Shown here one piece after another: positions 8,447-18,199 of a stretch of DNA of 64,000 nucleotides (position 1 is the stretch's first letter; the number at the start of each line of letters is the position of its first letter). The notes beneath the pieces are model-generated. The model saw nothing but the letters and a program-made list of their open reading frames with translations, was not told where the DNA came from and did no database searches. The DNA is from Erythrobacter sp. (lineage in GTDB: Bacteria; Pseudomonadota; Alphaproteobacteria; Sphingomonadales; Sphingomonadaceae): positions 744,001-808,000 of the forward strand of contig JAILWQ010000001.1 of NCBI GenBank assembly GCA_025698865.1, given 5' to 3'. Made by a program: the position numbers and the translations under genes.

Positions 8447-9570
8447 AACCTTCGGACGAAGTGCGCCTGTTCACCATCGCCGCCGACGATGACGGCATCC
8501 GGCTCGATCGCTGGTTCAAGCGGCACCTTCCCCAGATCGGCTTCGGCACGGTGTCGAAATGGGCGCGGACCGGACAGATCCGGGTCGACGGCGCGCGCGC
8601 GAAACCCGACGACCGGCTGGTCGAGGGACAGCAGATCCGCGTGCCGCCGGGCGGTGCCTCGCCCGATCGCGCCGAACGCCAGCGGCGCGAGCTCTCGCCC
8701 GAGGATCGCTCGCTTGCCGAGGACATGCTGATCCAGCGCACGAAGTCCGCGCTGGTGCTGAACAAGCCGCCCGGCCTCGCCACGCAAGGGGGGACCAAGA
8801 CGACGCGCCATGTCGACGGGTTGCTCGATGCCTATGCGGAAGACGAGGAACCGCGCCCGCGTCTCGTCCACCGGCTCGACAAGGATACGTCCGGCATCCT
8901 GCTGGTGGCGCGCAGCCCGGGCAGCGCGGCGTCCTATTCCAAGCGGTTCGCCGGGCGCAGCGCGAAGAAGATCTACTGGGCGCTGGTGGTCGGCGTGCCC
9001 GACATCGCGCAAGGTGTGATCGAGGCGGCGCTGGCCAAGCAGCCCGGCACCGGCGGCGAGAAGATGCATGTCGACGACGAGAACGGCCAGCCCGCCAAGA
9101 CCCGTTATCGCGTGGTCGAACGTGCCGGCAACAGGGCCGCCTGGCTCGAGCTCGAACCGCTGACCGGGCGCACCCACCAGCTGCGCGTCCACTGCGCGGC
9201 GATGGGTCATCCGATCGTGGGCGACGGCAAATATGGCGGACAGGACGCTTTTCTCACCGGCAGCATCAGCCGCAAGATGCACCTGCACGCAAGGCGTCTG
9301 ATCATCAGCGGCCCGGACGGCGAGAAGATCGACGCGACCGCCGACCTGCCCGAGCATTTCGCAGGCAGCATGGAGCAGCTGGGCTTCGATCCCGGCCTTT
9401 CCGATGCGAGCCCCACGCCCGAGGAAGCGCCCGAGCGCTCCAAGGCGGAGAAGAAACAGGCCGCCCGCGCCCATGCCAAGCAGTATCGCAAGGCCCGTCG
9501 CGGCGAGCGGCGCAGTCGGGTGACCTCCAAGCCTGCGAAGTCCGGCGGAAAGCCCGGCAGGAAGCGTTGA
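8443..9570 (+). CDS. rluC: RluA-family 23S rRNA pseudouridine synthase (RluC-like)
   Basis: A 375-residue enzyme started at GTG 8443, which overlaps the crcB stop; the frame is open further upstream inside crcB. An N-terminal S4 RNA-binding domain (RLDRWFKRHLP, VSKWARTGQIRVDG) is followed by the RluA catalytic core, with the Asp in RLVHRLDKDTSGILLVAR and the motif GRTHQLRVHCAAMGHPIVGDGKYGG. The C-terminal tail is Lys/Arg-rich and probably binds rRNA. It most likely modifies 23S uridines. The length is typical of the alphaproteobacterial version. Confidence 0.93.
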   Translation: MKPSDEVRLFTIAADDDGIRLDRWFKRHLPQIGFGTVSKWARTGQIRVDGARAKPDDRLVEGQQIRVPPGGASPDRAERQRRELSPEDRSLAEDMLIQRTKSALVLNKPPGLATQGGTKTTRHVDGLLDAYAEDEEPRPRLVHRLDKDTSGILLVARSPGSAASYSKRFAGRSAKKIYWALVVGVPDIAQGVIEAALAKQPGTGGEKMHVDDENGQPAKTRYRVVERAGNRAAWLELEPLTGRTHQLRVHCAAMGHPIVGDGKYGGQDAFLTGSISRKMHLHARRLIISGPDGEKIDATADLPEHFAGSMEQLGFDPGLSDASPTPEEAPERSKAEKKQAARAHAKQYRKARRGERRSRVTSKPAKSGGKPGRKR

Positions 9571-10169
9571 TGCATCCCAACCCGGCCTTCCGCAGCGAAG
9601 ACCGCGAACTGCTCGAAGCGCTGATCGATCAGGTCGGCTTCGCGATGGTGTTCCTGACCACGCCGGACGGTCCGCGCGTGGCGCACACGCCGATCGTCTC
9701 GACCGGGGATGGCGCTGTGCAGTTCCATCTTTCGCGCGGCAACGCCCTTGCCCGCCATCTCGGCGGAGCGACCGCGCTGGCCGTGGTTAACGGCCCGGAC
9801 GCCTATGTCTCGCCGCGCTGGTACGAGCAGCGCGACACGGTTCCGACATGGGATTACGTCGCACTGGAGCTGGAAGGCCGGGTGCGGACAATGGAGCCGG
9901 AAGGGCTGGAGGCGCTGCTGCACCGGTTGATCGAGCGGCACGAGGCGCGCCTCGATGGGGACGCATGGCGGGCCGAGGAAGCCTCGGAGGAAACCTGGCG
10001 CAAGCTCGTTGCCGGGGTTGTCGGCTTCGAACTCGAAATCCTTGCGTGGCGGCCGACGCTGAAGCTCTCGCAGTCCAAATCCGAAGGGGTGCGCGAAACC
10101 ATCGCGGCAGGGCACGAGGCGAACGGTTCGCCCGCGCTCGCCCAGTTGATGCGGCTGGTGCGCGCGTGA
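9570..10169 (+). CDS. FMN-binding PaiB-like protein
   Basis: A 199-residue protein of the PaiB / FMN-binding split-barrel group, sometimes called negative transcriptional regulators although many members lack a DNA-binding domain. Family features are MHPNPAFR at the start, FLTTPDGPRVAHTPIV, HLSRGNALARHL, the flavin-site segment NGPDAYVSPRWYE and VPTWDYVALELEGRV. The start ATG overlaps the rluC stop (TGATG), and the stop overlaps the next GTG, so it is translationally locked into the operon. Its regulatory role is inferred from the family only. Confidence 0.88.
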   Translation: MHPNPAFRSEDRELLEALIDQVGFAMVFLTTPDGPRVAHTPIVSTGDGAVQFHLSRGNALARHLGGATALAVVNGPDAYVSPRWYEQRDTVPTWDYVALELEGRVRTMEPEGLEALLHRLIERHEARLDGDAWRAEEASEETWRKLVAGVVGFELEILAWRPTLKLSQSKSEGVRETIAAGHEANGSPALAQLMRLVRA

Positions 10170-10834
10170 CCCGGCCTGCGACCCGTCTGGCGATCTTCGA
10201 CTGCGACGGCACCCTCGTCGACGGGCAGGCCTCGATCTGCGAGGCGATGGAAGCCGGCTTCGCATCGGCCAGTCTCGCCCCGCCGGACCGCAACGCCATC
10301 CGCCGCATGGTCGGCCTCAGCCTGCCGCAGGCGCTGCGCCACCTTGCGCCCGATGCCAGCGAGGAAACGCGGGCGATCGCGGTGCAGGGCTACAAGGACA
10401 ACTTCTCGACCGCGCGCGCCGAAGGGCGGCTGCGCGAACCGCTCTACGAAGGCATGGCGGAGCTGCTGGGGCGCCTTCACCGCGACGGCTGGCTGCTGGC
10501 CGTGGCCACGGGCAAGAGCGATCGCGGCCTCTCGGCCTGCCTCGCCATGCACGGCATCGCCGATTTCTTCGTCAGCCTGCAAACCGCCGACCGCCACCCG
10601 TCGAAGCCCGATCCGGCGATGCTGCTCGCGGCCCTCGAGGAGGCAGAGGTTGCGCCGGAGGAGGCGGTGATGATCGGAGACACCAGTTTCGACATCGCCA
10701 TGGCCCGCGCGGCCGGCGTGCGGGCGGTCGGCGTTGCCTGGGGCTATCACGAGGCGGAGGAATTGCTGGCCGAGGGCGCCGATGCCGTGGCGCAGACGAT
10801 GGACGAGCTGGAGGCCCTGATCCGTGAGCGATGA
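10166..10834 (+). CDS. HAD-superfamily hydrolase (phosphoglycolate phosphatase-like)
   Basis: A 222-residue phosphatase started at GTG 10166, overlapping the PaiB stop. HAD motifs in order: I in LAIFDCDGTLVDG (nucleophile and acid Asp), II in LLAVATGKSDRG, III around HPSKPDPAMLL (Lys), and IV in VMIGDTSFDIAMARAAG. An inserted helical cap (HAD-IA) lies between motifs I and II. Gph-like members hydrolyse 2-phosphoglycolate or similar small phosphoesters; the exact substrate cannot be read from sequence. Adjacency to RluC and ATP12 genes is, to my knowledge, common in alphaproteobacteria. Confidence 0.9.
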   Translation: MTRPATRLAIFDCDGTLVDGQASICEAMEAGFASASLAPPDRNAIRRMVGLSLPQALRHLAPDASEETRAIAVQGYKDNFSTARAEGRLREPLYEGMAELLGRLHRDGWLLAVATGKSDRGLSACLAMHGIADFFVSLQTADRHPSKPDPAMLLAALEEAEVAPEEAVMIGDTSFDIAMARAAGVRAVGVAWGYHEAEELLAEGADAVAQTMDELEALIRER

Positions 10835-11066
10835 GGGCCCCCTTCCACAGGACAACGCAGCCGAACGTCTGGCGAAGCGCCGCTTCGCCCTGCTCCAACT
10901 CGTGCGTCTGTTCTGTCTCGGGATCGTTCTGGTTGGTGCCGCGCTCTATGCGCAGCGGATCGGCGAAAGCCCGGCCTCGGGCGCGATACTGCTGATGGCT
11001 GGAACCGCCGGGTTCTTCCTGCTTCCCCGGGGTTTGGCACGACGCTGGAAAGGCGAGCGCGGATGA
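10824..11066 (+). CDS. Small two-helix membrane protein
   Basis: An 80-residue protein from GTG 10824, overlapping the HAD gene by 11 bases, with its stop overlapping the ATP12 ATG. It has a charged N-terminus, then two hydrophobic helices (about residues 26-42 and 51-69), and a basic tail RRWKGERG. No enzyme motif is present. Its place between the HAD and ATP12 genes suggests co-expression; the function is unknown. Confidence 0.8.
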   Translation: MSDEGPLPQDNAAERLAKRRFALLQLVRLFCLGIVLVGAALYAQRIGESPASGAILLMAGTAGFFLLPRGLARRWKGERG

Positions 11067-11770
11067 AGAGGTTCTACGATCACGTATCGATCCGGCAGGT
11101 CGACGGGGGCTGGTCGGTCGTGCTTGACGACCGGGTGGTCAAGACGCCGGGGAAGAAGCCCCAGATCGTCCCGACCGCATCGCTCGCCGAACTGCTCGCG
11201 CAGGAATGGCGCGAGCAGGGCGAAGAGATCGATCCGCGCAGTTTCCGCCATCGCGAGCTTGCCGATTACGCCATCGATGTGGTTGCGACCGATCGCGGAG
11301 GCGTCATCGACAAGCTGCTCGCTTATGCCGGGACGGACACGCTCTGCTATCGCGCCGATCCCGAGGACGGCTTGTGGCGCCGGCAGCAGGAAATCTGGGA
11401 GCCGCTGGTGACCGCCCTCGAGGCGCGCGAGGGCATACGGATGGAGCGGGTGAGCGGCATCGTACCGCGCTCGCCATCGGCGGAAACGATAGAGGGGCTG
11501 CGCACGCGGCTGGAGACGCTGGACGTGTTCGCGCTTTCCGCGTTGCAGAGGCTTGCCTCGCTCGCAGCATCGCTGTGCGTTGGCCTTGCGGCGCTCGAGC
11601 CCGATGCCGACGGCGAGGCCTTGTGGGACGCGGCCAATCTCGAAGAGGACTGGCAGGCCGAGCGCTGGGGCGTCGACGCAGAGGCGGCCAAGCGGCGCGC
11701 GGAACGCAAATCCGCCTTTCTCAGCGCGCTGGAATTCGCGCACTGTCGTCAGGATCCCGAAAAAGGCTGA
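11063..11770 (+). CDS. ATP12 family F1-ATPase assembly chaperone
   Basis: A 235-residue alphaproteobacterial homologue of mitochondrial Atp12, which binds the free F1 alpha subunit during ATP synthase assembly. Family features are KRFYDHVSIRQVDGGWSVVLDDR and VKTPGKKPQIVPT at the N-terminus, LAQEWREQGEEIDP, and the conserved YRADPEDGLWRRQQEIWEPL. A C-terminal helical region contains DALWDAANLEEDWQ-like text. It is the last gene of the crcB-rluC operon. The ATG at 11063 overlaps the previous stop. Confidence 0.93.
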   Translation: MKRFYDHVSIRQVDGGWSVVLDDRVVKTPGKKPQIVPTASLAELLAQEWREQGEEIDPRSFRHRELADYAIDVVATDRGGVIDKLLAYAGTDTLCYRADPEDGLWRRQQEIWEPLVTALEAREGIRMERVSGIVPRSPSAETIEGLRTRLETLDVFALSALQRLASLAASLCVGLAALEPDADGEALWDAANLEEDWQAERWGVDAEAAKRRAERKSAFLSALEFAHCRQDPEKG

Positions 11771-11802
11771 AACAGACCCCGATCGGGGCGCTGTTCCAGC
11801 CG
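11771..11802. terminator. Possible bidirectional terminator between convergent genes
   Basis: AACAG, then the palindrome CCCCGATCGGGG, then CTGTT can fold into one interrupted stem in the 48-bp gap between the convergent ATP12 and lipoprotein genes. T runs are weak on both sides. Confidence 0.35.
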
Positions 11803-11818
11803 GGCTGTTCCGGCCTCT

Positions 11819-12409
11819 TCAGTTACCGCCCACCCACGCGGCGATTTCTCCGGCGACCTGATTGGCGGCCTGGTTCAGCGCCACGCCCACCGGGCCGGCT
11901 TCGGGCACCACGCCGGGCACCCGCGCCTCGAACCGGCGTGTCGTTACCTGCGAGCCCTCGCCGCTACGGGCCATGTCGATCGCCACCACGGCCTCGCCGC
12001 TCCGCGCATCGAAACCGAAATCGCGCAAGGTGCCGTGGAGGCGCGTCGCAGCCATCACGCCCGGATCGTCGCCATCGATAACCACCCGGCCCGACTGCGC
12101 GCGGATGGTCTCGGCGATCAGGCGGCGGAACAGGCGCGCGGGCTTTTCCACCCACACGGCGTCGGGGACGTAGGCGACCGAGCTGTCGGTGATCTGCACC
12201 GGCACGCGGGTCACGTCGAGCCGCTGCGGCGCTTCGAATTCGACCAGCGCGAGCGCGTTTTCCTGACTGCCGGTGGCACCCGATCCGGCATTCGCACTTG
12301 TCGCCGATGTCAGCGACAGCAGGCTTTCAGGCGGATCCTCGCCGAAGCTGATGCAACCGGACAGGAGCGCCGCGCCCGCGAGGACCGGCAGGAGACGGAT
12401 AGGCTTCAT
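11819..12409 (-). CDS. ABC-type transport auxiliary lipoprotein of the Mla operon
   Basis: A 196-residue outer-membrane-type lipoprotein. A short basic N-terminus and hydrophobic stretch end in the lipobox LLSGC (Cys about residue 18). The body has the ABC-transport auxiliary (PqiC/YmbA-like) pattern: ALVEFEAPQRLDVTRVPVQ, SVAYVPDAVWVEKPARLFRRLIAETI and RLHGTLRDFGFDARSGEAVVAID. ATG 12409 has GAGG six bases upstream; GTG 12421 is an alternative. It closes the mlaE-mlaF-mlaD run and probably receives lipid cargo at, or docks the complex to, the outer membrane. Confidence 0.85.
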   Translation of the reverse strand: MKPIRLLPVLAGAALLSGCISFGEDPPESLLSLTSATSANAGSGATGSQENALALVEFEAPQRLDVTRVPVQITDSSVAYVPDAVWVEKPARLFRRLIAETIRAQSGRVVIDGDDPGVMAATRLHGTLRDFGFDARSGEAVVAIDMARSGEGSQVTTRRFEARVPGVVPEAGPVGVALNQAANQVAGEIAAWVGGN

Positions 12410-12417
12410 CAAGGACC

Positions 12418-13365
12418 TCACGGTTCGTAATCAGGCAGCGCGGGTCCGCCGACGAGCGATCCCACACCCTGGTTTTCGATCTTCTCGGTAACCTGGCGCA
12501 GCGCCTTGCTGGTGGCGCTCAGATCCCTCAGCGTGGCTTCCGCCGCCGGCAGGGTGCTCTCGGTCAGCTGCTTCGTCGCGGGCCGCGCTTCTTCCAGCGT
12601 CTGCTCGAGCGCTTGCGCCGCGCCGCTCGCGGAGGTCAGCGTCGCGCGCAATTGCTCGGCCAACTGCGCGCCTTCCTGGTTCAGCAGGCGATCGGTCGAG
12701 GCGGAGACCTTTTCGAACTGGTCGAGCGTCTCGCCCGCCTCACGCAGGGTGACCTGCAGCTCGGCCATGGTGCGTTCGATCTGCGGCGTGGCGCTGGCGA
12801 GATCGGCGGTCATCTTGTCGGTGTTGGCGAGGATGCCGGCGATCGATCCCTGGTTCTCGTCCGAAAGCAGCAGGGTGAGCCGCTCGGTCAGCGTCGCCAG
12901 CCGCTCGAGCAGCAGAGGCGCGTTGGCGAGAATCTCGCCGAACCCACCGGCTTTGGGCGGAATGATCGGCACGCCTTCGGTGCAGGCCGTCGTCTCGCAG
13001 GTGATCGGCGGACGGCCACGGCGCGCGCCGTCGAGCAGGATGGTGGAAACGCCGGTGAAGCTCGACTGGATGGTCGCGGTGGTCCCGACGAGGATCGGCA
13101 CTTCCTCGCGCACCTTCAGGCGCACGCGGACGAATTCGGGGTCCTTCTCCCACAAGCGGATCTGGCTGACCTGGCCCACCGGAACGCCGGCGAAGGACAC
13201 CTGGCTGCCGGTCGCGAGGCCCGACACGGACTGCTTGAAGAAGACGTCGTATTCGTTCTGGGCGCCTTCGCCCAGCCGGGCGAGCCAGACGATGAAAGCC
13301 GCCAGCGCGGCGAGCAACACGAGCGAGACGACCCCCACCCAGACATGATTTGCGCGCGTTTCCAT
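12418..13365 (-). CDS. mlaD: MlaD-family MCE protein, lipid transport
   Basis: A 315-residue periplasmic lipid-binding subunit of the Mla transporter. One N-terminal membrane helix (residues 8-28, VWVGVVSLVLLAALAAFIVWL) is followed by a single MCE domain (about 37-115) with VSGLATGSQVSFAGVPVGQV and TTATIQSSFTGVSTILLDG. A long helical tail from about 150 to 300 is rich in Leu, Thr and Gln, which would extend the hexameric tube. The family moves phospholipids between inner and outer membranes. It lies between mlaF and the lipoprotein gene. Confidence 0.93.
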   Translation of the reverse strand: METRANHVWVGVVSLVLLAALAAFIVWLARLGEGAQNEYDVFFKQSVSGLATGSQVSFAGVPVGQVSQIRLWEKDPEFVRVRLKVREEVPILVGTTATIQSSFTGVSTILLDGARRGRPPITCETTACTEGVPIIPPKAGGFGEILANAPLLLERLATLTERLTLLLSDENQGSIAGILANTDKMTADLASATPQIERTMAELQVTLREAGETLDQFEKVSASTDRLLNQEGAQLAEQLRATLTSASGAAQALEQTLEEARPATKQLTESTLPAAEATLRDLSATSKALRQVTEKIENQGVGSLVGGPALPDYEP

Positions 13366-13375
13366 TCGCTTCTCT

Positions 13376-14278
13376 CTATGCCTTCGTATTCCGGCCGTTG
13401 TCCAACGCTTTGACGGTCTGCGCGGCCACGGGGAGTTCCATGTTCCTGCGCAGCTCGTCGAGCGCCTGTGCCGTCAGCGCCGCACGTCCGCGCGGGCCGT
13501 TGAAATATTCCTGGATCCAGGGATGGTCGAGCTTCATCAGGTTGGGCACGGTATCGACCGCGATCACCTTCTTGTCGGCCAGCACCGCCACCCGGTCGCA
13601 GATCTCGTGCAGCGTGTCGAGATCGTGGGTGATGAGGAACACGGTGAGGCCGAGCGTCTTCTTGAGCTCGCGGGTGAGCTGGTCGAACGCCGCCGCGCCG
13701 ATCGGGTCGAGGCCTGCGGTCGGCTCGTCGAGGAACAGCAGTTCCGGATCGAGCGCCAGCGCGCGGGCGAGGCCGGCGCGCTTCTTCATGCCGCCCGAAA
13801 GTTCGGACGGATATTTGTTCACCGCCTCTTCCGGAAGGCCCGACAGCGTCACCTTGTAGCGCGCGATCTGGTGGCGCAGGCTGTCCGACAGGTCGGGAAA
13901 GAACTGCTTGAGCGGCACCTCGACATTCTCGCCCACCGTCAGCGTCGAGAACAGCGCGCCGCCCTGGAACAGCACGCCCCAGCGGTCGCGGATACCGAGC
14001 ACTTGGTCGGGGTCCGCATCGGTGATCGAGCGGCCGAACACCTCGATATGGCCCTCGTCCGGGATTTGGAGCCCGATGATCGAGCGCATCAGCACCGATT
14101 TGCCGGTCCCTGATCCACCGACCACGCCGAGAATTTCGCCGCGCCGAACCTTGAGGTCGAGCCCGTCATGGATGGTCTGGTCGCCGAAGCGATTGACCAG
14201 CCCTTCCACCACCAGCGGATATTCGCCGCGGTAGCGCTCGTGCCGGCCGATCTCGCGCTTGTCCTCGTCGAGCGCCAT
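13376..14278 (-). CDS. mlaF: MlaF-like ABC transporter ATPase
   Basis: A 300-residue ATPase subunit driving lipid transport. Walker A GGSGTGKS (about residues 58-65), Q-loop near GVLFQGGALF, signature LSGGMKKRAGLARALA, Walker B ELLFLDEPTAGLDP and the switch His in LITHDLDTLHEI are all present. The ATG at 14278 shares one base with the mlaE stop (TGATG), so the two are coupled. A C-terminal extension follows the nucleotide-binding domain, as in Mla-type ATPases. Confidence 0.96.
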   Translation of the reverse strand: MALDEDKREIGRHERYRGEYPLVVEGLVNRFGDQTIHDGLDLKVRRGEILGVVGGSGTGKSVLMRSIIGLQIPDEGHIEVFGRSITDADPDQVLGIRDRWGVLFQGGALFSTLTVGENVEVPLKQFFPDLSDSLRHQIARYKVTLSGLPEEAVNKYPSELSGGMKKRAGLARALALDPELLFLDEPTAGLDPIGAAAFDQLTRELKKTLGLTVFLITHDLDTLHEICDRVAVLADKKVIAVDTVPNLMKLDHPWIQEYFNGPRGRAALTAQALDELRRNMELPVAAQTVKALDNGRNTKA

Positions 14279-15390
14279 CAGGCCCACCCCACTCTGGTGA
14301 AGAAGACCGCGAAGAACGCGTCGAGCACGATCACCGCAAAGATGCCGGTGACGACCGCCATGGTGGTCCGCAACCCGACCTCTTCGGAATTACCCTGCAC
14401 CTGCATCCCGTGATAGCAGCCCGCCAGCGCCACGATGAGGCCGAACACCGGCGCCTTCACCAGCCCGACCCACAGATCGTAGGTCGGCACCACTTCCTGG
14501 ATGCGCTGGAGGAAGTTCAGGAAGGGAATGCCCAGAAACGCGTCCGAGATCGCCGCGCCGCCGATGATCGCGACGGCTGAGGCATAGAAGCCCAGCAGCG
14601 GCATCATCAGGATCGAGGCGAGGATGCGCGGCACCACCAGCGCTTCCATCGGGTTGATCCCGATCGTGCGCATGGCATCGACCTCTTCGGTCAGACGCAT
14701 CGTGCCGATCTGCGCGGCGAAGGCCGAGCCCGAACGGCCCGCCACCATGATCGCCGTCATCAGCACGCCCAGTTCGCGCAGGGTGATCCGGCCGACGAGA
14801 TTGACGGTCAGCGTCTCGGCGCCGAACTGCTGAAGCTGGACCGCGCCCTGCTGCGCGATGACGACACCGATCAGGAAACTCATCAGGCCGACGATCGGCA
14901 GCGCCTTCACGCCGACCAGCTCCAGCTGGCGCACGACCGCCTTGCCGCGGAAGCGCGACGGGTGGCGGATGACAGTGCCGAACGCGACGATCAGCGCGCC
15001 GAGGAAACCCAGCACCCCGCGCGTGCCGGAGCGGGCATTGTAGACCTTCTCCCCCGCCTTTTCGGCGACGCGCGTGAAGACGCCGGGCCGCGGTGCGGCG
15101 ACCTCGCCCTCGATCTCCATTCCCTCGACCGATTCGACGAGGCGCGCGGCGCGCTCGTTCGCCCCGACGAGCTCCGCCTCGTAGCGCTGGCCCAGCAGGC
15201 AGGCCATCCACGCGCCGGCGGTGTCGATCTCGCTGACCTGCGACAGGTCGATCCGGTCGATCGCGACATCGATCGATTCGACATCCTTCTCGACCGCGCC
15301 GATCGTCGCGACGAGCCACGGCCCGGTGAGCGCGAGGCGCGCGGCCTCGCCCTCTTCCTGCTCGATCTCGAAGCCCGCCCTGCGATCCAT
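14278..15390 (-). CDS. mlaE: MlaE-like permease with N-terminal STAS domain
   Basis: A 370-residue inner-membrane subunit. Residues 1-110 look like a STAS domain (LSQVSEIDTAGAWMACLLGQRY), the part that is the separate protein MlaB in E. coli. The permease core follows with GLMSFLIGVVIAQQGAVQLQQFGAETL, VAGRSGSAFAAQIGTM, EEVDAMRTIGINPMEALVVPR and a C-terminal GCYHGMQVQGNSEEVG. This MlaB-MlaE fusion is common outside the enterics. It is the first gene of the minus-strand operon and is divergent from valS, with about 118 bases between. Confidence 0.95.
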   Translation of the reverse strand: MDRRAGFEIEQEEGEAARLALTGPWLVATIGAVEKDVESIDVAIDRIDLSQVSEIDTAGAWMACLLGQRYEAELVGANERAARLVESVEGMEIEGEVAAPRPGVFTRVAEKAGEKVYNARSGTRGVLGFLGALIVAFGTVIRHPSRFRGKAVVRQLELVGVKALPIVGLMSFLIGVVIAQQGAVQLQQFGAETLTVNLVGRITLRELGVLMTAIMVAGRSGSAFAAQIGTMRLTEEVDAMRTIGINPMEALVVPRILASILMMPLLGFYASAVAIIGGAAISDAFLGIPFLNFLQRIQEVVPTYDLWVGLVKAPVFGLIVALAGCYHGMQVQGNSEEVGLRTTMAVVTGIFAVIVLDAFFAVFFTRVGWA

Positions 15391-15508
15391 AGGTTGAGGC
15401 GTCTATGCGAGCATCGCCTTCGCGACAAGCGGCTTGCAACAATCGGGCGCGCGGCGCCCTGCGCTCAAATGTTGCGCGCGCGAATGGGCGCTGGCAAAGC
15501 GCGCTCCC

Positions 15509-18199
15509 ATGAGTTCCGAGCTTCCGACGACATTCGAGCCCCGCGAGATCGAGGCCCGCTGGTACCAGCACTGGGAAGAGAACGGCCTGTTCCGTCCCGA
15601 CCGCCCGGGGGCGGAGGCGTTCACGATCGTCAATCCGCCGCCCAACGTGACGGGCAGCCTGCATATCGGCCACGCGCTCGACAACACGCTTCAGGACATC
15701 GCGATCCGCTATGAACGGCTGCGCGGCAAGGATGCGCTGTGGGTGGTCGGCACCGACCATGCCGGGATCGCGACGCAGATGGTGGTCGAGCGCCAGCTCG
15801 AGCAAAACCAGGACAAGCGGACCAATTACAGCCGCGAGGATTTCGTCGGCAAGGTCTGGGAATGGAAGGAGGAGAGCGGCGGCACGATCACCCGCCAGCT
15901 GCGCCGCCTCGGCTGTTCGATGGACTGGAGCCGCGAGCAGTTCACCATGGACGAGCATTTCAGCCGGGCCGTGCTCGAGACCTTCGTGCGCCTTCACGAT
16001 GACGGGCTGATCTACCGCGACAAGCGGCTGGTGAACTGGGACCCCAAGCTGAAGACCGCGATCAGCGATCTGGAAGTCGAGACGCGCGATGTAAAGGGCA
16101 GCTTCTGGACCTTCGACTATCCGCTGGCCGACGGTTCCGGCTCGATCCGGGTGTCGACCACGCGGCCCGAGACGATGCTGGCCGACATGGCGGTTGCGGT
16201 CCATCCCGAGGACGAGCGTTATCGCGACCTCGTGGCGCGCGGGGCGAAAGTGCGCCTGCCGATCACCGGGCGCGAAATCCCGATCATCGCCGACGAGCAC
16301 GCCGATCCCGAACTCGGCAGCGGCGCGGTGAAGATCACGCCGGGCCACGATTTCAACGATTTCGAGGTCGGCAAGCGGGCAGGCATCGCGGCGGGCGAGA
16401 TGCTCAACATGTTCGATGCCGAAGCGCGCATCTGCCAGACGGCCGACGGGCTGGTGCCTGACGAGCTGATCGGCCTCGAACGCTTCGCGGCGCGGCGGCG
16501 CGTGGTCGAGATGATGAAGGAGGCGGGTCGCCTCGTCCCCCACATCGACAAGGACGGCGAGGAACACGATGCCGAGCCGCGCACCATCCCCACCCCCTTC
16601 GGCGATCGCGGCGGGGTCGAGATCGAGCCGTGGCTGACCGATCAATGGTACGTCAATGCCGCCGAACTGGCCAAGGCCCCGATCGAGGCGGTCCGCAGCG
16701 GCGAAGTGGAGATCGTCCCCAGGAGCTGGAAAAAGACCTTCTTCAACTGGATGGAAAACATCCAGCCCTGGTGCGTCAGCCGCCAGCTCTGGTGGGGCCA
16801 CCGGATTCCTGCGTGGTACGACGAGGAGGGCAATGTCCACGTCGCCGCGACCGAGGAAGAAGCGCAGGCGAAAGCGGGCGAAGGCGTCGCGCTGACCCGC
16901 GATGAGGACGTTCTCGACACCTGGTTCTCTTCCGCCCTGTGGCCCTTCGCCACGCTGGGCTGGCCGGAGAACACCGACCTCCTCGCCAAGCATTATCCCA
17001 ATTCGTTGCTCGTCTCGGGCTTCGACATCCTGTTCTTCTGGGATGCGCGGATGATGATGATGGGCCGCTATCTCACCGGCCAGAACCCGTGGCCGCGCCT
17101 GTATCTCCACGGTCTCGTCCGTGCGCCGGACGGGCAGAAGATGTCGAAGTCCAAGGGCAATGTCGTCGATCCGCTCGGCCTCATCGACCGCTACGGCGCG
17201 GATGCGCTGCGCTTCTTCATGGCGGCGATGGAAAGCCAGGGCCGCGACATCAAGATGGACGAGAACCGGGTCGAGGGTTACCGGAATTTCGCCACCAAGC
17301 TGTGGAACGCGACCCGTTTCTGCCAGTCGCACGGCATCGGCGCGAGCACGACGATCGCCGCCCCGCCCGCCCGGCTCGCCGCCAATCAGTGGATCATCGG
17401 CGAGGTCGCGCAGACGGTCGAGGCGCTGGAGGCGGCGATGGCCGACCTGCGCTTCGATGCGGCATCAAACACGATCTACCACTTCGTATGGGACCGGTTC
17501 TGCGACTGGTATCTGGAGCTGATCAAGCCGGTCTTCGCCGGCGATGCGGACAGTCCGGCAGCCGAGGAAACCCGCGCGGTCGCCGGGTGGGCGCTCGACC
17601 AGATCCTGGTCATGCTGCACCCCTTCATGCCCTTCGTCACCGAAGAGCTGTGGTCAAAGCAGGGCGAGCGGGCCGATCATCCGCTGATCACCGCCAGATG
17701 GCCGGAGCCGCAAGCGAAGGTGGACGCCGATGCCGTGGCCGCGATCGACTGGGTGATCGCGCTGACCACCGCGACCCGCGCGGCCAAGAACGAACTCGGC
17801 ATCGCGCCGGGGGCCAAGCTCGAAGCCTGGCTCGCGGCCCCCTCCCCGGTCGCCAAGGGCGTCCTCGAGCGCGCATCGGCCGCGGTCGAACGCCTCGCGC
17901 GTCTGACACCGGTCCATGTCGGGGAGGCGCCTGCCGGCCCCGCCATGCAGATCGCCGCGGGCGAGGATGCGGTGATCGTTCCGCTGGAAGGGATCGTCGA
18001 CATCGGCGCGGAAAAGGCCCGGCTCGAAAAGGCGCTCGCCGCATCGCGCAAGGAAGCGGGTTCGCTTCAGGGCCGGCTCGGCAATCCAAAATTCGTCGAG
18101 AAGGCCAAGCCCGAAGCGGTCGAGAAGGCACGCGCGGACCACGCGCATCACGCCGCCGAGGTGGAGCGGCTGGAAGCGGCGCTGGCGCGGCTGGGGTGA
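15509..18199 (+). CDS. valS: Valyl-tRNA synthetase
   Basis: An 896-residue class I aminoacyl-tRNA synthetase. The start [20 protein letters not shown] at ATG 15509 is typical, although the frame is open upstream. The HIGH motif is in [14 protein letters not shown] (about residue 50) and KMSKS in [14 protein letters not shown] (about 545). The editing domain with [15 protein letters not shown] and the tRNA-dependent [10 protein letters not shown] segment are present. The C-terminal coiled-coil arm (about 830-896) has the usual alternating Lys/Glu/Ala pattern with [19 protein letters not shown]. The length is normal, and the stop overlaps queE. Confidence 0.98.
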   Translation: MSSELPTTFEPREIEARWYQHWEENGLFRPDRPGAEAFTIVNPPPNVTGSLHIGHALDNTLQDIAIRYERLRGKDALWVVGTDHAGIATQMVVERQLEQNQDKRTNYSREDFVGKVWEWKEESGGTITRQLRRLGCSMDWSREQFTMDEHFSRAVLETFVRLHDDGLIYRDKRLVNWDPKLKTAISDLEVETRDVKGSFWTFDYPLADGSGSIRVSTTRPETMLADMAVAVHPEDERYRDLVARGAKVRLPITGREIPIIADEHADPELGSGAVKITPGHDFNDFEVGKRAGIAAGEMLNMFDAEARICQTADGLVPDELIGLERFAARRRVVEMMKEAGRLVPHIDKDGEEHDAEPRTIPTPFGDRGGVEIEPWLTDQWYVNAAELAKAPIEAVRSGEVEIVPRSWKKTFFNWMENIQPWCVSRQLWWGHRIPAWYDEEGNVHVAATEEEAQAKAGEGVALTRDEDVLDTWFSSALWPFATLGWPENTDLLAKHYPNSLLVSGFDILFFWDARMMMMGRYLTGQNPWPRLYLHGLVRAPDGQKMSKSKGNVVDPLGLIDRYGADALRFFMAAMESQGRDIKMDENRVEGYRNFATKLWNATRFCQSHGIGASTTIAAPPARLAANQWIIGEVAQTVEALEAAMADLRFDAASNTIYHFVWDRFCDWYLELIKPVFAGDADSPAAEETRAVAGWALDQILVMLHPFMPFVTEELWSKQGERADHPLITARWPEPQAKVDADAVAAIDWVIALTTATRAAKNELGIAPGAKLEAWLAAPSPVAKGVLERASAAVERLARLTPVHVGEAPAGPAMQIAAGEDAVIVPLEGIVDIGAEKARLEKALAASRKEAGSLQGRLGNPKFVEKAKPEAVEKARADHAHHAAEVERLEAALARLG

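Noticed and set aside
14278-15390. The STAS-permease fusion as a novel architecture.
   Set aside because: Fusion of MlaB-like STAS to MlaE is common outside enterics, so it is noted but not counted as unusual.
14390-17332. A minus-strand open frame of 980 codons across mlaE and valS.
   Set aside because: It overlaps the real mlaE and valS genes in other frames and is Arg/Ala/Gly-rich shadow translation.
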